From Selenomonadaceae bacterium UBA2897 (GTDB taxonomy: Bacteria; Bacillota; Negativicutes; Selenomonadales; Selenomonadaceae): a DNA stretch of 26,399 nucleotides. Shown one piece after another: positions 14,155-21,960 of this stretch. Made by a program: the position numbers and the translations under genes. The DNA is taken from assembly GCA_002350105.1 (NCBI GenBank), contig DEDT01000026.1, forward strand, positions 1 to 26,399, read 5' to 3'. The notes under the pieces were generated by a model. It had not been told where the DNA came from. It made no database searches and saw only the letters and a list, made by a program, of their open reading frames with translations. Positions within the stretch are counted from its first letter, which is position 1. Every line of letters starts with the position of its first letter.

Positions 14155-15357
14155 TCATAGCTTTTCGATATTGATCCGATACCGGTATGGTCGCATGGTT
14201 TTATCAATATAGACAAGGCCTGCGGGGAGTTTATCGATATGCGCGTGAATCGTATTTTCGGTTTTCTGGAGCGTCGTACAGAGCTCACGGATTGATGCGC
14301 CGATATCGGAAAAGATTGCCGCCTGTAGCAGTACGCTGCCGACAGCGCGCGTCGTCTTGTTCACCAACTGCGGCGCAAGACGTTTCCATGTTGATTCATA
14401 CTCCTCCTGCCGTGACGAAAGCAAGGCGCACGTCTCATCCATAGCACCAGCGATAAAACGCATCATACCGAGGGCGAATGGCGTAAGATCACCGCCGTTC
14501 CGGTCGTCATCTGTCGTGGAGAAGAGTTCGTAATACTGCTTGCGATGCTGCTTGATATAGATGGAGACACGAAGCGCAACCGTCGGATGAAACTCCTGTG
14601 CCAGAAGATATGATGTGATAAAACGTGACATGCGGCCATTGCCGTCGTAGAAAGGATGGATATAGCCGAAGAAATAATGGAAGATGGCAATCCGCACGAG
14701 AATTGGCAGAGATGCATCGTTCAGCACGGCAAGCGCCTGATCCATCATCCCGATAACGGTTTCTTCCGGATATACGCCACGATGCAGCACTTTCTGACCG
14801 GCCGAAAGAATGTCCACGCTCTCGCGGCGGAAAATCCTTCCATCCGGCAAATTCCTCGGATCATCACGACGGATCTCATCTGCAATGAAATCATCATAGA
14901 GTGCCCGGATGTCGTGACTGTCGCATAGTGGCACGCGCTCGCCTTGCAAAATACGCAAATATTTCCTAACGATACTGCCTAATCGATAGCTCCGCTGTTC
15001 GGCAGGCGGTGCTTCGAGTGCCTGAAGGATCTCGCGTCGCGTACTTCGGACGCCCTCAATTTCATTTGTTGACTGGATTTCCTCAATAAGCGCATGGTGG
15101 AGGAACTGCCCGACGGCGGCTTGCGGCACTTGCTCGATGATGCGCATGCACGACTGGAAAGACGTGCGGATCGTATCCTGTAGGACAACTAATTCCTCTG
15201 GATAGCAATAAAATGCTGGATGTACCTGCGCCCGTCCAACCTGCCGTATGGAAAGCGGCAGATGTCTCGCAAACGGGCTACGGTAACGCGCCTCATAAAC
15301 AGCCTTCCAACGCTCAGGATTCCTATAAAAGATATGCTTCAACGATTCGTATGCCAA
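14155..15357 (-). CDS. Fic family protein (AMPylase type) with C-terminal winged-helix domain
   Basis: About 400 residues. The Fic core motif HPFYDGNGRMSR (about 234-245) has the catalytic His and the GNGR phosphate loop, so it should transfer AMP or another nucleotide part onto a hydroxyl of a target protein. The N-terminal inhibitory helix motif STNEIEG (96-102, pattern S/T-xxx-E-G) marks class II Fic proteins, which self-inhibit. A Fic N-terminal region precedes the core, and the C-terminal 90 residues look like a winged helix that could bind DNA. The start is uncertain. TTG at 15355-15357 has GGGGAGGGA six bases upstream, whereas GTG at 15379-15381 lies inside a palindrome with no ribosome site. 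No antitoxin ORF adjoins it. Base composition is lower in GC than in flanking genes. Confidence 0.85.
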   Translation of the reverse strand: MAYESLKHIFYRNPERWKAVYEARYRSPFARHLPLSIRQVGRAQVHPAFYCYPEELVVLQDTIRTSFQSCMRIIEQVPQAAVGQFLHHALIEEIQSTNEIEGVRSTRREILQALEAPPAEQRSYRLGSIVRKYLRILQGERVPLCDSHDIRALYDDFIADEIRRDDPRNLPDGRIFRRESVDILSAGQKVLHRGVYPEETVIGMMDQALAVLNDASLPILVRIAIFHYFFGYIHPFYDGNGRMSRFITSYLLAQEFHPTVALRVSIYIKQHRKQYYELFSTTDDDRNGGDLTPFALGMMRFIAGAMDETCALLSSRQEEYESTWKRLAPQLVNKTTRAVGSVLLQAAIFSDIGASIRELCTTLQKTENTIHAHIDKLPAGLVYIDKTMRPYRYRINIEKL

Positions 15358-15379
15358 CTGTCGTCCCTCCCCACCATGC

Positions 15380-15409
15380 ACACCTCAAAAATCGACATTT
15401 TTGAGGTGT
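15380..15409. promoter_or_regulatory. Palindrome 1 upstream of fic
   Basis: ACACCTCAAAAAT CGAC ATTTTTGAGGTGT, 13-bp perfect arms. Nearly the same core (CCTCAAAAAT...ATTTTTGAGG) recurs in palindrome 2. It lies between the promoter and the start codon of fic and is a likely protein binding site. Confidence 0.75.
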
Positions 15410-15417
15410 ATATCATC

Positions 15418-15451
15418 TGAAACCTCAAAAATCCGCATTTTTGAGGTTTCA
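15418..15451. promoter_or_regulatory. Palindrome 2 upstream of fic
   Basis: Arms of 15 bp, TGAAACCTCAAAAAT and its exact complement, around CCGC. The centres of the two palindromes are 40 bp apart, close to four helical turns, so two bound dimers would sit on the same DNA face. This copy covers the predicted transcription start. Confidence 0.75.
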
Positions 15452-15459
15452 TTTTCCAC

Positions 15460-15488
15460 AGTATAGCAAATCACCACAAAGTTGGAAA
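15460..15488 (-). promoter_or_regulatory. Candidate promoter of fic
   Basis: On the minus strand TTTCCA (15483-15488), a 17-base spacer ending TGC, and TATACT (15460-15465), so the -10 has the TG extension. Start would be near 15453, at the edge of palindrome 2. A second possible extended -10 (TGATATACA, 15407-15415) lies between the palindromes. Confidence 0.5.
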
Positions 15489-15553
15489 GTCCCTTTTGAT
15501 GTGAACAGCTGAAATCCCTCGATTATCAAGCGCGCCATTGGCGCTACGCCTAG

Positions 15554-15616
15554 GCCGTCCCCGACGACATCTTCGACGCCGCGCTCGACATCGTGAATGC
15601 GGTTCTCGGAAAATAA
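15554..15616 (+). pseudogene. Remnant of the 3' end of an unknown gene
   Basis: The plus strand encodes AVPDDIFDAALDIVNAVLGK followed by TAA, with high-GC codon use like real genes here and a strong terminator four bases later. Upstream, another frame reads NPSIIKRAIGATP and then runs out of frame, and both frames have nearby stops. This looks like the tail of a once longer gene whose front was lost, possibly when the Fic region was inserted. I cannot name the parent protein. No other coding signal was seen in 15452-15619. Confidence 0.35.
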
Positions 15617-15619
15617 CCG

Positions 15620-15666
15620 AAAAGCACACGCCCTCACAGCCTTGTCTGCGAGGGCGTGTGCTTTTT
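15620..15666. terminator. 16-bp bidirectional terminator
   Basis: AAAAGCACACGCCCTC (15620-15635) and GAGGGCGTGTGCTTTT (15650-15665) form a perfect stem with a 14-base loop and T/A runs on each side. It serves the gene remnant on the plus strand and the small exported protein gene on the minus strand. Confidence 0.88.
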
Positions 15667-15688
15667 CACCCCATTCGGATTCTCAACA

Positions 15689-16060
15689 TTATAAATATGG
15701 CTTCATAGCCTGCCAAACAGCATAGTACAGCGGATTTTTACTTATTCTCTCTCCGGTTCCCCAATCGCCAGTCCCTCTACTTAACGTATAGCCATATACA
15801 ATGTCATTTTCATTTGCAAAGCCACATATGAAAAAATTCCACAGCTTACCATCATTTTCATTAACGATCTTTACATAACCTCGATATGGTGGATGAGCGT
15901 TCTTTACCTTCACCGTATCCGATGAGAGATAGTACGAAAATCCGTTACTACTGTAACACCACACATCCTCTGCTGATGAAGTTCCTGGCATAGCTAGTAA
16001 AATGATCCCCAGCATCGAGGCCATCAAAACCATCCGTTTTAGCAAATTGCTCATAGCCAT
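15689..16060 (-). CDS. Small exported protein of unknown function
   Basis: A 123-residue protein with a clear signal peptide: a basic start (MAMSNLLKR), a hydrophobic core (MVLMASMLGIILLAM) and a likely cut near TSSA-ED. The mature part of about 95 residues is rich in Tyr, Asn, Ser and Gly. It has two cysteines (in VWCYSS and FFICGF) that could form a disulfide outside the membrane. I do not recognise the family. ATG 16058-16060 is chosen because GGAGGG lies seven bases upstream; an in-frame ATG five codons earlier falls on that ribosome site. It lies 77 bases behind the chemoreceptor gene with no evident promoter. The DNA is more AT-rich than its neighbours, which hints at transfer or relaxed selection. 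Confidence 0.68.
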   Translation of the reverse strand: MAMSNLLKRMVLMASMLGIILLAMPGTSSAEDVWCYSSNGFSYYLSSDTVKVKNAHPPYRGYVKIVNENDGKLWNFFICGFANENDIVYGYTLSRGTGDWGTGERISKNPLYYAVWQAMKPYL

Positions 16061-16137
16061 AGATACCCCCTCCATTCAGAATGAATAAACTATCCTCATG
16101 GTGCCTTCACCAGATACGATTGCACATTGGCGAACCT

Positions 16138-18102
16138 TCAGTATTTGAACTGGCTGACCGTATTTTGCAAGTCTTCGGCCAGCTTCGCGAGGGACTGGGA
16201 TGCGGCGGCGATTTCCTCGTTCGAGGCGGATTGCTCTTCCGTCGCAGCCGAAATCGTCTGCGTACTGTCTGCGGTCTTGCGGCTGATGGTGTCGATGGCA
16301 TCGACCGCTTCGACGATGTTGTTGGCACCGTTCGAGACGGTCTGCACCGAGTTGTTGATGTCGCCCATCTGCGTGTGGATGTTGTTGACCATGTCGAGGA
16401 TGTTCTGGAACTGGACACCGACATCGCGGATGGCCGCCGTACCGGCCTGCACCTCCTGCGTGCCGGACTGCATGCTCTCGACGGCCTGCGCCGTATCCTG
16501 CTGAATGGAGCTAATGCGCGAGCGGATCTCCTCCGCTGATTTTTGGGATTCCTCGGCCAGCTTGCGCACCTCGTCGGCGACGACCGCGAAACCGCGGCCA
16601 TGCTCACCCGCGCGGGCCGCCTCGATGGCGGCGTTGAGGGAGAGCAGGTTCGTCTGCTCGGCGATGCTGGAGATGGCGTCGACGATCGTGCCGATCTCTT
16701 CGCTGTTGGCGCCCAGTTTCTGCACGACTTCTGCCGAGGCTGCGACGCTTTTCTCGATATGGCCCATCTTGGCGATGGCGTCTTCCATGAGTTTCGCGCC
16801 CTGCTGCGCCGCCTCCGCCGTCTTGTTCGAGGAATCCGTCACATCCTTGGCCTTGTCGGCCATGCTGTTGATGTCGATGAACACCGTATCGACATTCTGC
16901 TTGGCGCCGTTGACGTTATCGAGCTGCGTCGTCATGCCCTCGCTGACCTCGCCCACGGTCTCGGCGACATGCACCGAGGCATTCGCCGACTGCTGCGCGT
17001 TCGCCGTGAGCTCCTCGCTGGAGGCCGCGACCGTCGAGGACGTACTCGCGACATGGGTGATAACCGTGCGCAGCTTATGCCCCATTTCATTGAACGAGCG
17101 GGTCAGGGAGCCGATCTCATCGCTGCTCGTCACGGGCAGATCCTCGAGGCGCAGGTCGCCGTCGGCCAGCTTGGACGCCTGATCCTCGAGTGCCATGACC
17201 GGCACCGTGATGCGCCGAGAGAACATACCGCAGGCGAGAACGACGAGGGCGAGGCCGATGAGCGTCAGCACGATGTAGGCCATGCGCAGGCCGCTGACCG
17301 CGCCGAATACCTTATCATAGGGAATGGAGAGGCAGATGGCCCATCCCGTCTCCGGCACCTTGACGAAAGTATCGACGTATTTTTGGCCTTGGAAATCGAC
17401 AATGTAATAGCCATTGTCCTTGGACTCAATGTCAGGCCGGTGCATCTCCCAGCCATCTTTGCCTTCCCAGAGACTCGTCATCACCGGCGTCTCGCCTGTT
17501 GCGCCCAGGACAACGCCCTTGTCGTCGATGATGTAACCGGTGCCTTCACCGTGATACTTGATGCCTTGAATCTGCTCAGATAGTGCATCCAAAGAAATGT
17601 CGACGCATACGGCACCGATGATTTCGTTACCGTTCCTGATCGGTGCGGCGGCGGAAATAACCGGTTTTTTCGTATTGCTATCCACGTAGACATCCGTGAA
17701 GACAGACTTGCCTTCGCTGACGGCCTTCTGGTACCAGGGACGGCTGGGCGCCGGCTTCGAGCCATCGCCCGCGTAAAAACTGTGGTTATAGCTCGGCGTA
17801 CCGACCGTGAACTCCAGAATATCCTTGTCGTTCACATGCAGGGCCGAGGCCTTTGGATCCTGAATGTGCGCCATGTCGCCATTGTAGCCGGACAGCACGG
17901 TTGCGCCATAGGTCGCAGCCGCTTTCTTCTCGCGCAGCCAGCTGTTGAGGCCATTGGCCTCGCCGTTCATGGTGGCAGTCAGTTCCTGCTCCACGCTTGC
18001 ATTGAGGTTTTTGTTGGCCGTATAGTAGCCGATGATGGACACGATGGCCATCAGAGCACCGATGACACCAGCCAGCAGAATGAACTTTTGCCGGATTTTC
18101 AT
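16138..18102 (-). CDS. Methyl-accepting chemotaxis protein with dCache sensor domain
   Basis: A 654-residue chemoreceptor: membrane helix 1 (about 7-28), periplasmic dCache_1 domain (about 35-270), helix 2 (about 277-296), HAMP (about 297-350) and a cytoplasmic signalling domain. The hairpin tip IAEQTNLLSLNAAIEAARAG with GRGFAVVADEVRKLAE contacts CheA and CheW. In the sensor, RPWY (121-124), Tyr139 and Asp168 match the order of residues known from amino-acid-binding dCache domains, so the ligand may be an amino acid. No C-terminal NWETF-like pentapeptide tether is present (it ends QFKY). The ATG has GGGAGGG eight bases upstream. Transcription probably starts within 18103-18272, where TATATT (18248-18253, minus) is the only good -10; no sigma-28 promoter was found. 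Confidence 0.94.
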   Translation of the reverse strand: MKIRQKFILLAGVIGALMAIVSIIGYYTANKNLNASVEQELTATMNGEANGLNSWLREKKAAATYGATVLSGYNGDMAHIQDPKASALHVNDKDILEFTVGTPSYNHSFYAGDGSKPAPSRPWYQKAVSEGKSVFTDVYVDSNTKKPVISAAAPIRNGNEIIGAVCVDISLDALSEQIQGIKYHGEGTGYIIDDKGVVLGATGETPVMTSLWEGKDGWEMHRPDIESKDNGYYIVDFQGQKYVDTFVKVPETGWAICLSIPYDKVFGAVSGLRMAYIVLTLIGLALVVLACGMFSRRITVPVMALEDQASKLADGDLRLEDLPVTSSDEIGSLTRSFNEMGHKLRTVITHVASTSSTVAASSEELTANAQQSANASVHVAETVGEVSEGMTTQLDNVNGAKQNVDTVFIDINSMADKAKDVTDSSNKTAEAAQQGAKLMEDAIAKMGHIEKSVAASAEVVQKLGANSEEIGTIVDAISSIAEQTNLLSLNAAIEAARAGEHGRGFAVVADEVRKLAEESQKSAEEIRSRISSIQQDTAQAVESMQSGTQEVQAGTAAIRDVGVQFQNILDMVNNIHTQMGDINNSVQTVSNGANNIVEAVDAIDTISRKTADSTQTISAATEEQSASNEEIAAASQSLAKLAEDLQNTVSQFKY

Positions 18103-18272
18103 AAATCTATCCCTCCCAAATTCCCAGCAAAATCCACATTTCCGCCTCCCACATCGGGCAGAAAGCGACCTTGCACATTGCGTTTCCCTTCTGCTGATTT
18201 ATTCGCCACAGGAGTCATTTTTCCTGCCGTCTCGCTCATCTCAGATAAATATAATGCTCATCTGTGACACAT

Positions 18273-18320
18273 AAAAAAGGGAACTGCCACCCGTTTCCAT
18301 ACGCTTGGGTAGCAGTTCCC
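18273..18320 (-). terminator. Intrinsic terminator after scrB
   Basis: GGGAACTGCTACCC and GGGTGGCAGTTCCC (minus strand; 18307-18320 with 18279-18292) pair over 14 bases with one G-U, followed by TTTTTTA. Confidence 0.88.
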
Positions 18321-18344
18321 TGATATTCTCTTGCCAAAAGCGGA

Positions 18345-19802
18345 TTAATGCATGCCGTAACGGAAGACATCGAGCTGCCAGACCTGGCCGCTGACCTCCT
18401 CCATGGGCTGGTCCGCCGTGAGCTCGAGGCCGGGCACGATGTCCTTCTCCGGGAAGATGAAGAAGCTCGCGACCTCCTCACCATGCTGGAAAAAGGCTTC
18501 GACGGCCGTGCGGTCAATAAAGAGCTGTAGCGAGAGCACTTCGTCGACGTAGAGGTGGAACTGGCGCACGCCGCGCGCACCCAGCTTCATGCCCTCGCGG
18601 CTGATGCGCATGACCTGCGTGTGGCGGTCGTAGTGCAGCACCGTCGTCTCCAGCCCGAAGCGCAACGTGAGATCGACCTGCTGCGCCTTGCCGAGGCAGA
18701 TATTGAGCAGCACCTCGCTGCCGGGGAAAAGATCGGCCTCCAGCCGCTTCGTCTGCCTGGCCGCGAGCTGGCGCGTCGTCTCCTGAATGCGCAGCGCCTG
18801 CAGCTCACGTGCAGGCCGGCTGTAGATGTGGCCCTGCCTGAGCGTGAGCTCGCGCGGCATGGTGAGACTGTACTGCCAGCCCTGCTCCCGTGTTGGATAC
18901 TGCGCATCTTCGTCCGGCATGCCCATCCAGCCAAGGAGGATGTGGCGCCCCTCGTGTTCCATGACCTGCGGCGCATAGAAATCAAAGCCGCGGTCGAGCT
19001 CGCAGAACTTATTGTGCTGCAGCATCGCCATGCCATCGAGGGAAAGATGGCCCGTGATGTAGCCCGACTGATAGCGGTTCTGGCGATCGAACTCGCGCGC
19101 GGGGAGGCCCTGCGGGCAGAAGGCCAGCACATCGTAGCTGCCAAATTGCAACAGGTTCGGGCACTCCCACATATAGCCGAAATTGCCAAGGCGCGTCTCA
19201 GGCTCGCCCAAAAGCTCCCAGCCCTCGTCTGTCTCACCGTAGATGAGTACCGTGCCGCGCGGCGCGTCCTCATCCGCCTGTGCGCCGATGACGAAATAGC
19301 GCCGGCCGTGGCGCGTAAAGAGGAACGGATCGCGGAAATGCGCCGTGTAGCCCGCCGGATTCGTGGGCAGCGCAAATTCCTCCTTTTTCACATGACCGTC
19401 AGCCTGCAGCGTGCCGAAGCGCTGCGACGAGGTGCGCACGCCCTGCGCGTCCTTGGCGTTGCAGGTATAGAAGACGCGCACGCCCTCAGGCGCCGCGAAG
19501 CCGCAGCCGGAGTAGCATCCATCCTTGTCGTGCACATCATCCGGCCAGAGCGCGAGCTCCGGCGTGCTGTAGTGCACAAAGTCGCGCGTATGCACATGCG
19601 CCCAGCACTTATTCTTGTGCTCGCAGCCATAGGGATTCCACTGGTAGAAAATGTGGTATTCGCCATCATAGAAACAAAGCCCGTTGGGATCGTTAATGAG
19701 GCCGAACGGCATTTCCAAATGGAACCGGTTATGCCAGCGATGACGGAAGGGCAAATTCTCCGCCAACTTCGCGTCGATAGCTTTTTTATCGAATTTCTCC
19801 AT
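18345..19802 (-). CDS. scrB: Sucrose-6-phosphate hydrolase (GH32)
   Basis: A 485-residue cytoplasmic glycosidase that splits sucrose-6-phosphate from the PTS into glucose-6-phosphate and fructose. The three GH32 motifs are intact: INDPNG with nucleophile Asp38, FRDP at 156-159 stabilising the transition state, and WECPN with acid/base Glu213. The five-bladed propeller is followed by the usual C-terminal beta-sandwich (about 350-480). There is no signal peptide, which fits use on an imported phosphorylated sugar rather than an external invertase. The ATG has GGAGGTG about eight bases upstream. It follows scrA by 117 bases, with a small hairpin just before the ribosome site, and ends in a strong terminator. 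Confidence 0.94.
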   Translation of the reverse strand: MEKFDKKAIDAKLAENLPFRHRWHNRFHLEMPFGLINDPNGLCFYDGEYHIFYQWNPYGCEHKNKCWAHVHTRDFVHYSTPELALWPDDVHDKDGCYSGCGFAAPEGVRVFYTCNAKDAQGVRTSSQRFGTLQADGHVKKEEFALPTNPAGYTAHFRDPFLFTRHGRRYFVIGAQADEDAPRGTVLIYGETDEGWELLGEPETRLGNFGYMWECPNLLQFGSYDVLAFCPQGLPAREFDRQNRYQSGYITGHLSLDGMAMLQHNKFCELDRGFDFYAPQVMEHEGRHILLGWMGMPDEDAQYPTREQGWQYSLTMPRELTLRQGHIYSRPARELQALRIQETTRQLAARQTKRLEADLFPGSEVLLNICLGKAQQVDLTLRFGLETTVLHYDRHTQVMRISREGMKLGARGVRQFHLYVDEVLSLQLFIDRTAVEAFFQHGEEVASFFIFPEKDIVPGLELTADQPMEEVSGQVWQLDVFRYGMH

Positions 19803-19825
19803 TCTTTGTACACCTCCATGAAAGA

Positions 19826-19839
19826 AGCGGCAAGCCGCT
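19826..19839 (-). other. Small hairpin before the scrB ribosome site
   Basis: AGCGG CTTG CCGCT on the minus strand, a 5-bp stem with a CUUG tetraloop, followed by TCTTTC. It may protect the scrB mRNA end or reduce read-through from scrA. The scrA-scrB gap also repeats CAGGCGG twice. Confidence 0.35.
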
Positions 19840-19919
19840 GTCCGCCTGAAGACTTATTTGTCACCTGACATTTACAGCTACTTGCCGCCTGATCTGTTAT
19901 CCGTTATGTTTTTTTCGTA

Positions 19920-21779
19920 TTACTCTTCCGGCGTGAACAGCGTGAAGGTCAGGCCGAATGCTACGGCGAAGCCAACCACGTTGACCACGATGTACGGCAG
20001 CAGGTTGTTCAGGTACAGGAGCGTGCCCGGCAGAACCGTGATGCCCATGCCCGTACCAGCGAGATGCAGGAAACCTGCGATACCGCCGGCGCAAGCGCCG
20101 CCCGCGAGGCCATAGATGAACGGCTTCATGAAGCGGAGGTTGATACCGAAGATAGCCGGCTCGGTGATGCCGAGGAAGGCCGGCACGGCGGAGGAGAAGT
20201 ACAGGGCGCGCTTCTTCTCGTTCTTCGTCTTCATGGCCACTGCGACGGCTGCACCGCCCTGAGCCACGATAGCGCCCGTGATGATGGCATTGAACGGATC
20301 GACACCCGTCGTCGCGAGGAGCTGAACCTCGAGGGCGTTGAAGATGTGATGTACACCGAACACGACGATGACCTGCTGGAGGCCGCCGACGATGAAGCCG
20401 CCGATACCGAACGGCAGGGCGAGGAAGGCAGCAACCGCGCCGAAGACGGCGTTCTCAATGCCGTGCATGATCGGTCCGATGATGAGCAGGCCGAGCAGCA
20501 TGCAGATGAAGAGTGTGAGGAACGGGGTTACGATGAGGTCGATGATATCCGGCACGACTCTCTTCAGCGCCGCTTGCAATTTCGCGGCCACGATGCCGAG
20601 GATGAGGGCCGGCAGGACGGAGCCCTGATAGCCGACGACCGGTACCTGGAAGCCGAGGATATCCATCAGCAATGGCTGCTGGGCGCCGCCCGGAATCGCC
20701 GCCCATGCGTTCGGCAACTGTGGTGCCACGAGCATGAGGCCGAGTACGATACCGATGACCGGCGTGCCGCCGAAGCGCTTCATCGTGGACCAGCAGACGA
20801 GGGCCGGCAGGAAAATGAAGGCCGTATCCGTGAGCACCTGGCTCATCGTCATGACGTTCTTGCTGAACTCAATGCCCATGGCCTGGCAGGCACCGCGCAG
20901 GCCCATGAACAGACCAGTGGCCACGAGGACTGGGATGATCGGCACGAAGACATCGCCGAGCGTACGGGAAATCTTCTGCACGGTCGACATCTGCGCGTAG
21001 GCTTCCGCCTTGTTGTTGCTCGTGCCCGCGAGATCCGTACCCGCGACAAACGCATCGTAGACCTTGTCGACGAAGCCCGTGCCGAGGATGATCTGGTACT
21101 GGGAAGCAGCGAAGAACTGCCCCTTGACGCCGTCAATGTTCTCGATGGCCTTGTCCTGGATCTTATCCTTGTCGTTCAGGATGAGGCGCAGGCGCGTCGC
21201 GCAATGCTCAGCACTGCGCACGTTGTCGCGGCCGCCGACGTATTTCCAGATGAGCTTCGCCACGCGCTCCTCTTTCGGCAGGCCCGCGAGCTCAGCCTCA
21301 TCATCGGCCGTTGCCACCGGAGCAGCTTCCTCAGCCACACCGTTGTCGGAGCTGATCTCCTGTGCACCGAGCGCCACGATGATCTTGCCGTAGTCGCCCG
21401 CATTGGTCACGAGCACTGGCGTCGTCGTGTCGTAGCCGGCTGCCTTGATGGCCTCCGGATCAAACTCCAGCAGCAGCTGGCCCTTCTTGACCGTATCCCC
21501 CTGGGCCACGTGAGCCGTGAAATGCTGACCTTTGAGATTGACCGTATCGAGACCGACGTGGATGAGCAGGTCCATGCCGTCCGTGCTATGAATGCCGATG
21601 GCATGCAGCGTGTCAAAGAGTACCGTGACCTCGCCATCCACCGGCGCAAAGACCTTGCCAGCCGGATTCTTCACGGCCGCGCCGCGTCCCATCGCGCCGC
21701 TGGCAAACGCCGGATCCTTGACCTCGCTGAGCGGAATGAGCTCGCCCTGCAGCGGGCTGTCCAGTCTGATGTCCTGCAT
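19920..21779 (-). CDS. scrA: PTS sucrose-family transporter, IIA-IIB-IIC fusion
   Basis: A 619-residue single-chain PTS permease that imports a sugar, most likely sucrose given scrB downstream, and phosphorylates it. Domain order is unusual. A glucose-type IIA comes first (about 1-150, with His59 and the phospho-acceptor His74 in LLIHVGLDTV), then IIB (about 165-255, phospho-cysteine Cys193 in AEHCATRLRL), then the membrane IIC (about 265-619, ten or so helices, with GITEPAIFG). Most ScrA proteins lack IIA or carry it last. The frame is open 41 codons further upstream, through the promoter and operator, but ATG 21777-21779 with AAGGGGA seven bases before it is the clear start. A trehalose or other glucoside specificity is possible but less likely here. 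Confidence 0.9.
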   Translation of the reverse strand: MQDIRLDSPLQGELIPLSEVKDPAFASGAMGRGAAVKNPAGKVFAPVDGEVTVLFDTLHAIGIHSTDGMDLLIHVGLDTVNLKGQHFTAHVAQGDTVKKGQLLLEFDPEAIKAAGYDTTTPVLVTNAGDYGKIIVALGAQEISSDNGVAEEAAPVATADDEAELAGLPKEERVAKLIWKYVGGRDNVRSAEHCATRLRLILNDKDKIQDKAIENIDGVKGQFFAASQYQIILGTGFVDKVYDAFVAGTDLAGTSNNKAEAYAQMSTVQKISRTLGDVFVPIIPVLVATGLFMGLRGACQAMGIEFSKNVMTMSQVLTDTAFIFLPALVCWSTMKRFGGTPVIGIVLGLMLVAPQLPNAWAAIPGGAQQPLLMDILGFQVPVVGYQGSVLPALILGIVAAKLQAALKRVVPDIIDLIVTPFLTLFICMLLGLLIIGPIMHGIENAVFGAVAAFLALPFGIGGFIVGGLQQVIVVFGVHHIFNALEVQLLATTGVDPFNAIITGAIVAQGGAAVAVAMKTKNEKKRALYFSSAVPAFLGITEPAIFGINLRFMKPFIYGLAGGACAGGIAGFLHLAGTGMGITVLPGTLLYLNNLLPYIVVNVVGFAVAFGLTFTLFTPEE

Positions 21780-21803
21780 GTTCTTATCCCCTTTCTCTAC
21801 CCC

Positions 21804-21817
21804 TGAAAACGATTCTC
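21804..21817. promoter_or_regulatory. cre-like site in the scrA leader
   Basis: TGAAAACGATTCTC resembles the CcpA/LacI-family catabolite site (TGNAANCGNWNNC) except at the last positions. It lies between the promoter and scrA, where carbon catabolite repression would act as a roadblock. Confidence 0.45.
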
Positions 21818-21849
21818 TTACAGAATTTGGCTGATTATGATTGCTTTTG

Positions 21850-21867
21850 TGTGAGACCGTTCTCACA
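21850..21867. promoter_or_regulatory. LacI-family type operator at the scrA start point
   Basis: TGTGAGACCGTTCTCACA is an 18-bp palindrome (8 of 9 positions mirrored) with the central CG typical of LacI/ScrR-type repressors. It sits at about +1 to +18 of the scrA promoter. No repressor gene is encoded in this window. Confidence 0.65.
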
Positions 21868-21873
21868 TGTTCT

Positions 21874-21902
21874 ATAATAAAATAAACCGCCGACATTGTC
21901 AA
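21874..21902 (-). promoter_or_regulatory. Promoter of the scrA-scrB operon
   Basis: On the minus strand TTGACA (21897-21902), a 17-base spacer and TATTAT (21874-21879). Confidence 0.75.
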
Positions 21903-21934
21903 CGGTTTTTTGCAGATTTATTCTTATTTTTTCG

Positions 21935-21958
21935 AAATGAGGACAGTTATCCTCATTT
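21935..21958 (-). terminator. Hairpin just after dnaB
   Basis: AAATGAGGA and TCCTCATTT form a perfect 9-bp stem with a 6-base loop, immediately after the dnaB stop codon. Only TTT follows on the minus strand, then CGAAAAAA, so it is a weak or incomplete terminator. Confidence 0.45.
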
Positions 21959-21960
21959 AC

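Noticed and set aside
15449..15637. Short minus-strand ORF upstream of fic
   Set aside because: It overlaps the fic promoter, a palindrome and the terminator, and has no ribosome site; codon pattern favours the plus strand remnant.
18103..18272. c-di-GMP riboswitch or sigma-28 promoter upstream of the chemoreceptor
   Set aside because: Short matches (GCAGAA...TTCTGC stem, TAAA box) but no GEMM core and no GCCGATAA at the right distance.
20064..21806. 580-codon plus-strand frame opposite scrA
   Set aside because: Antisense shadow with Asp/Glu/Arg/His-rich meaningless sequence; scrA has all PTS active residues.
21780..21902. Longer N-terminus for ScrA (start at 21902)
   Set aside because: The extra 41 codons would read through the promoter, operator and ribosome site; the ATG at 21779 is well placed.
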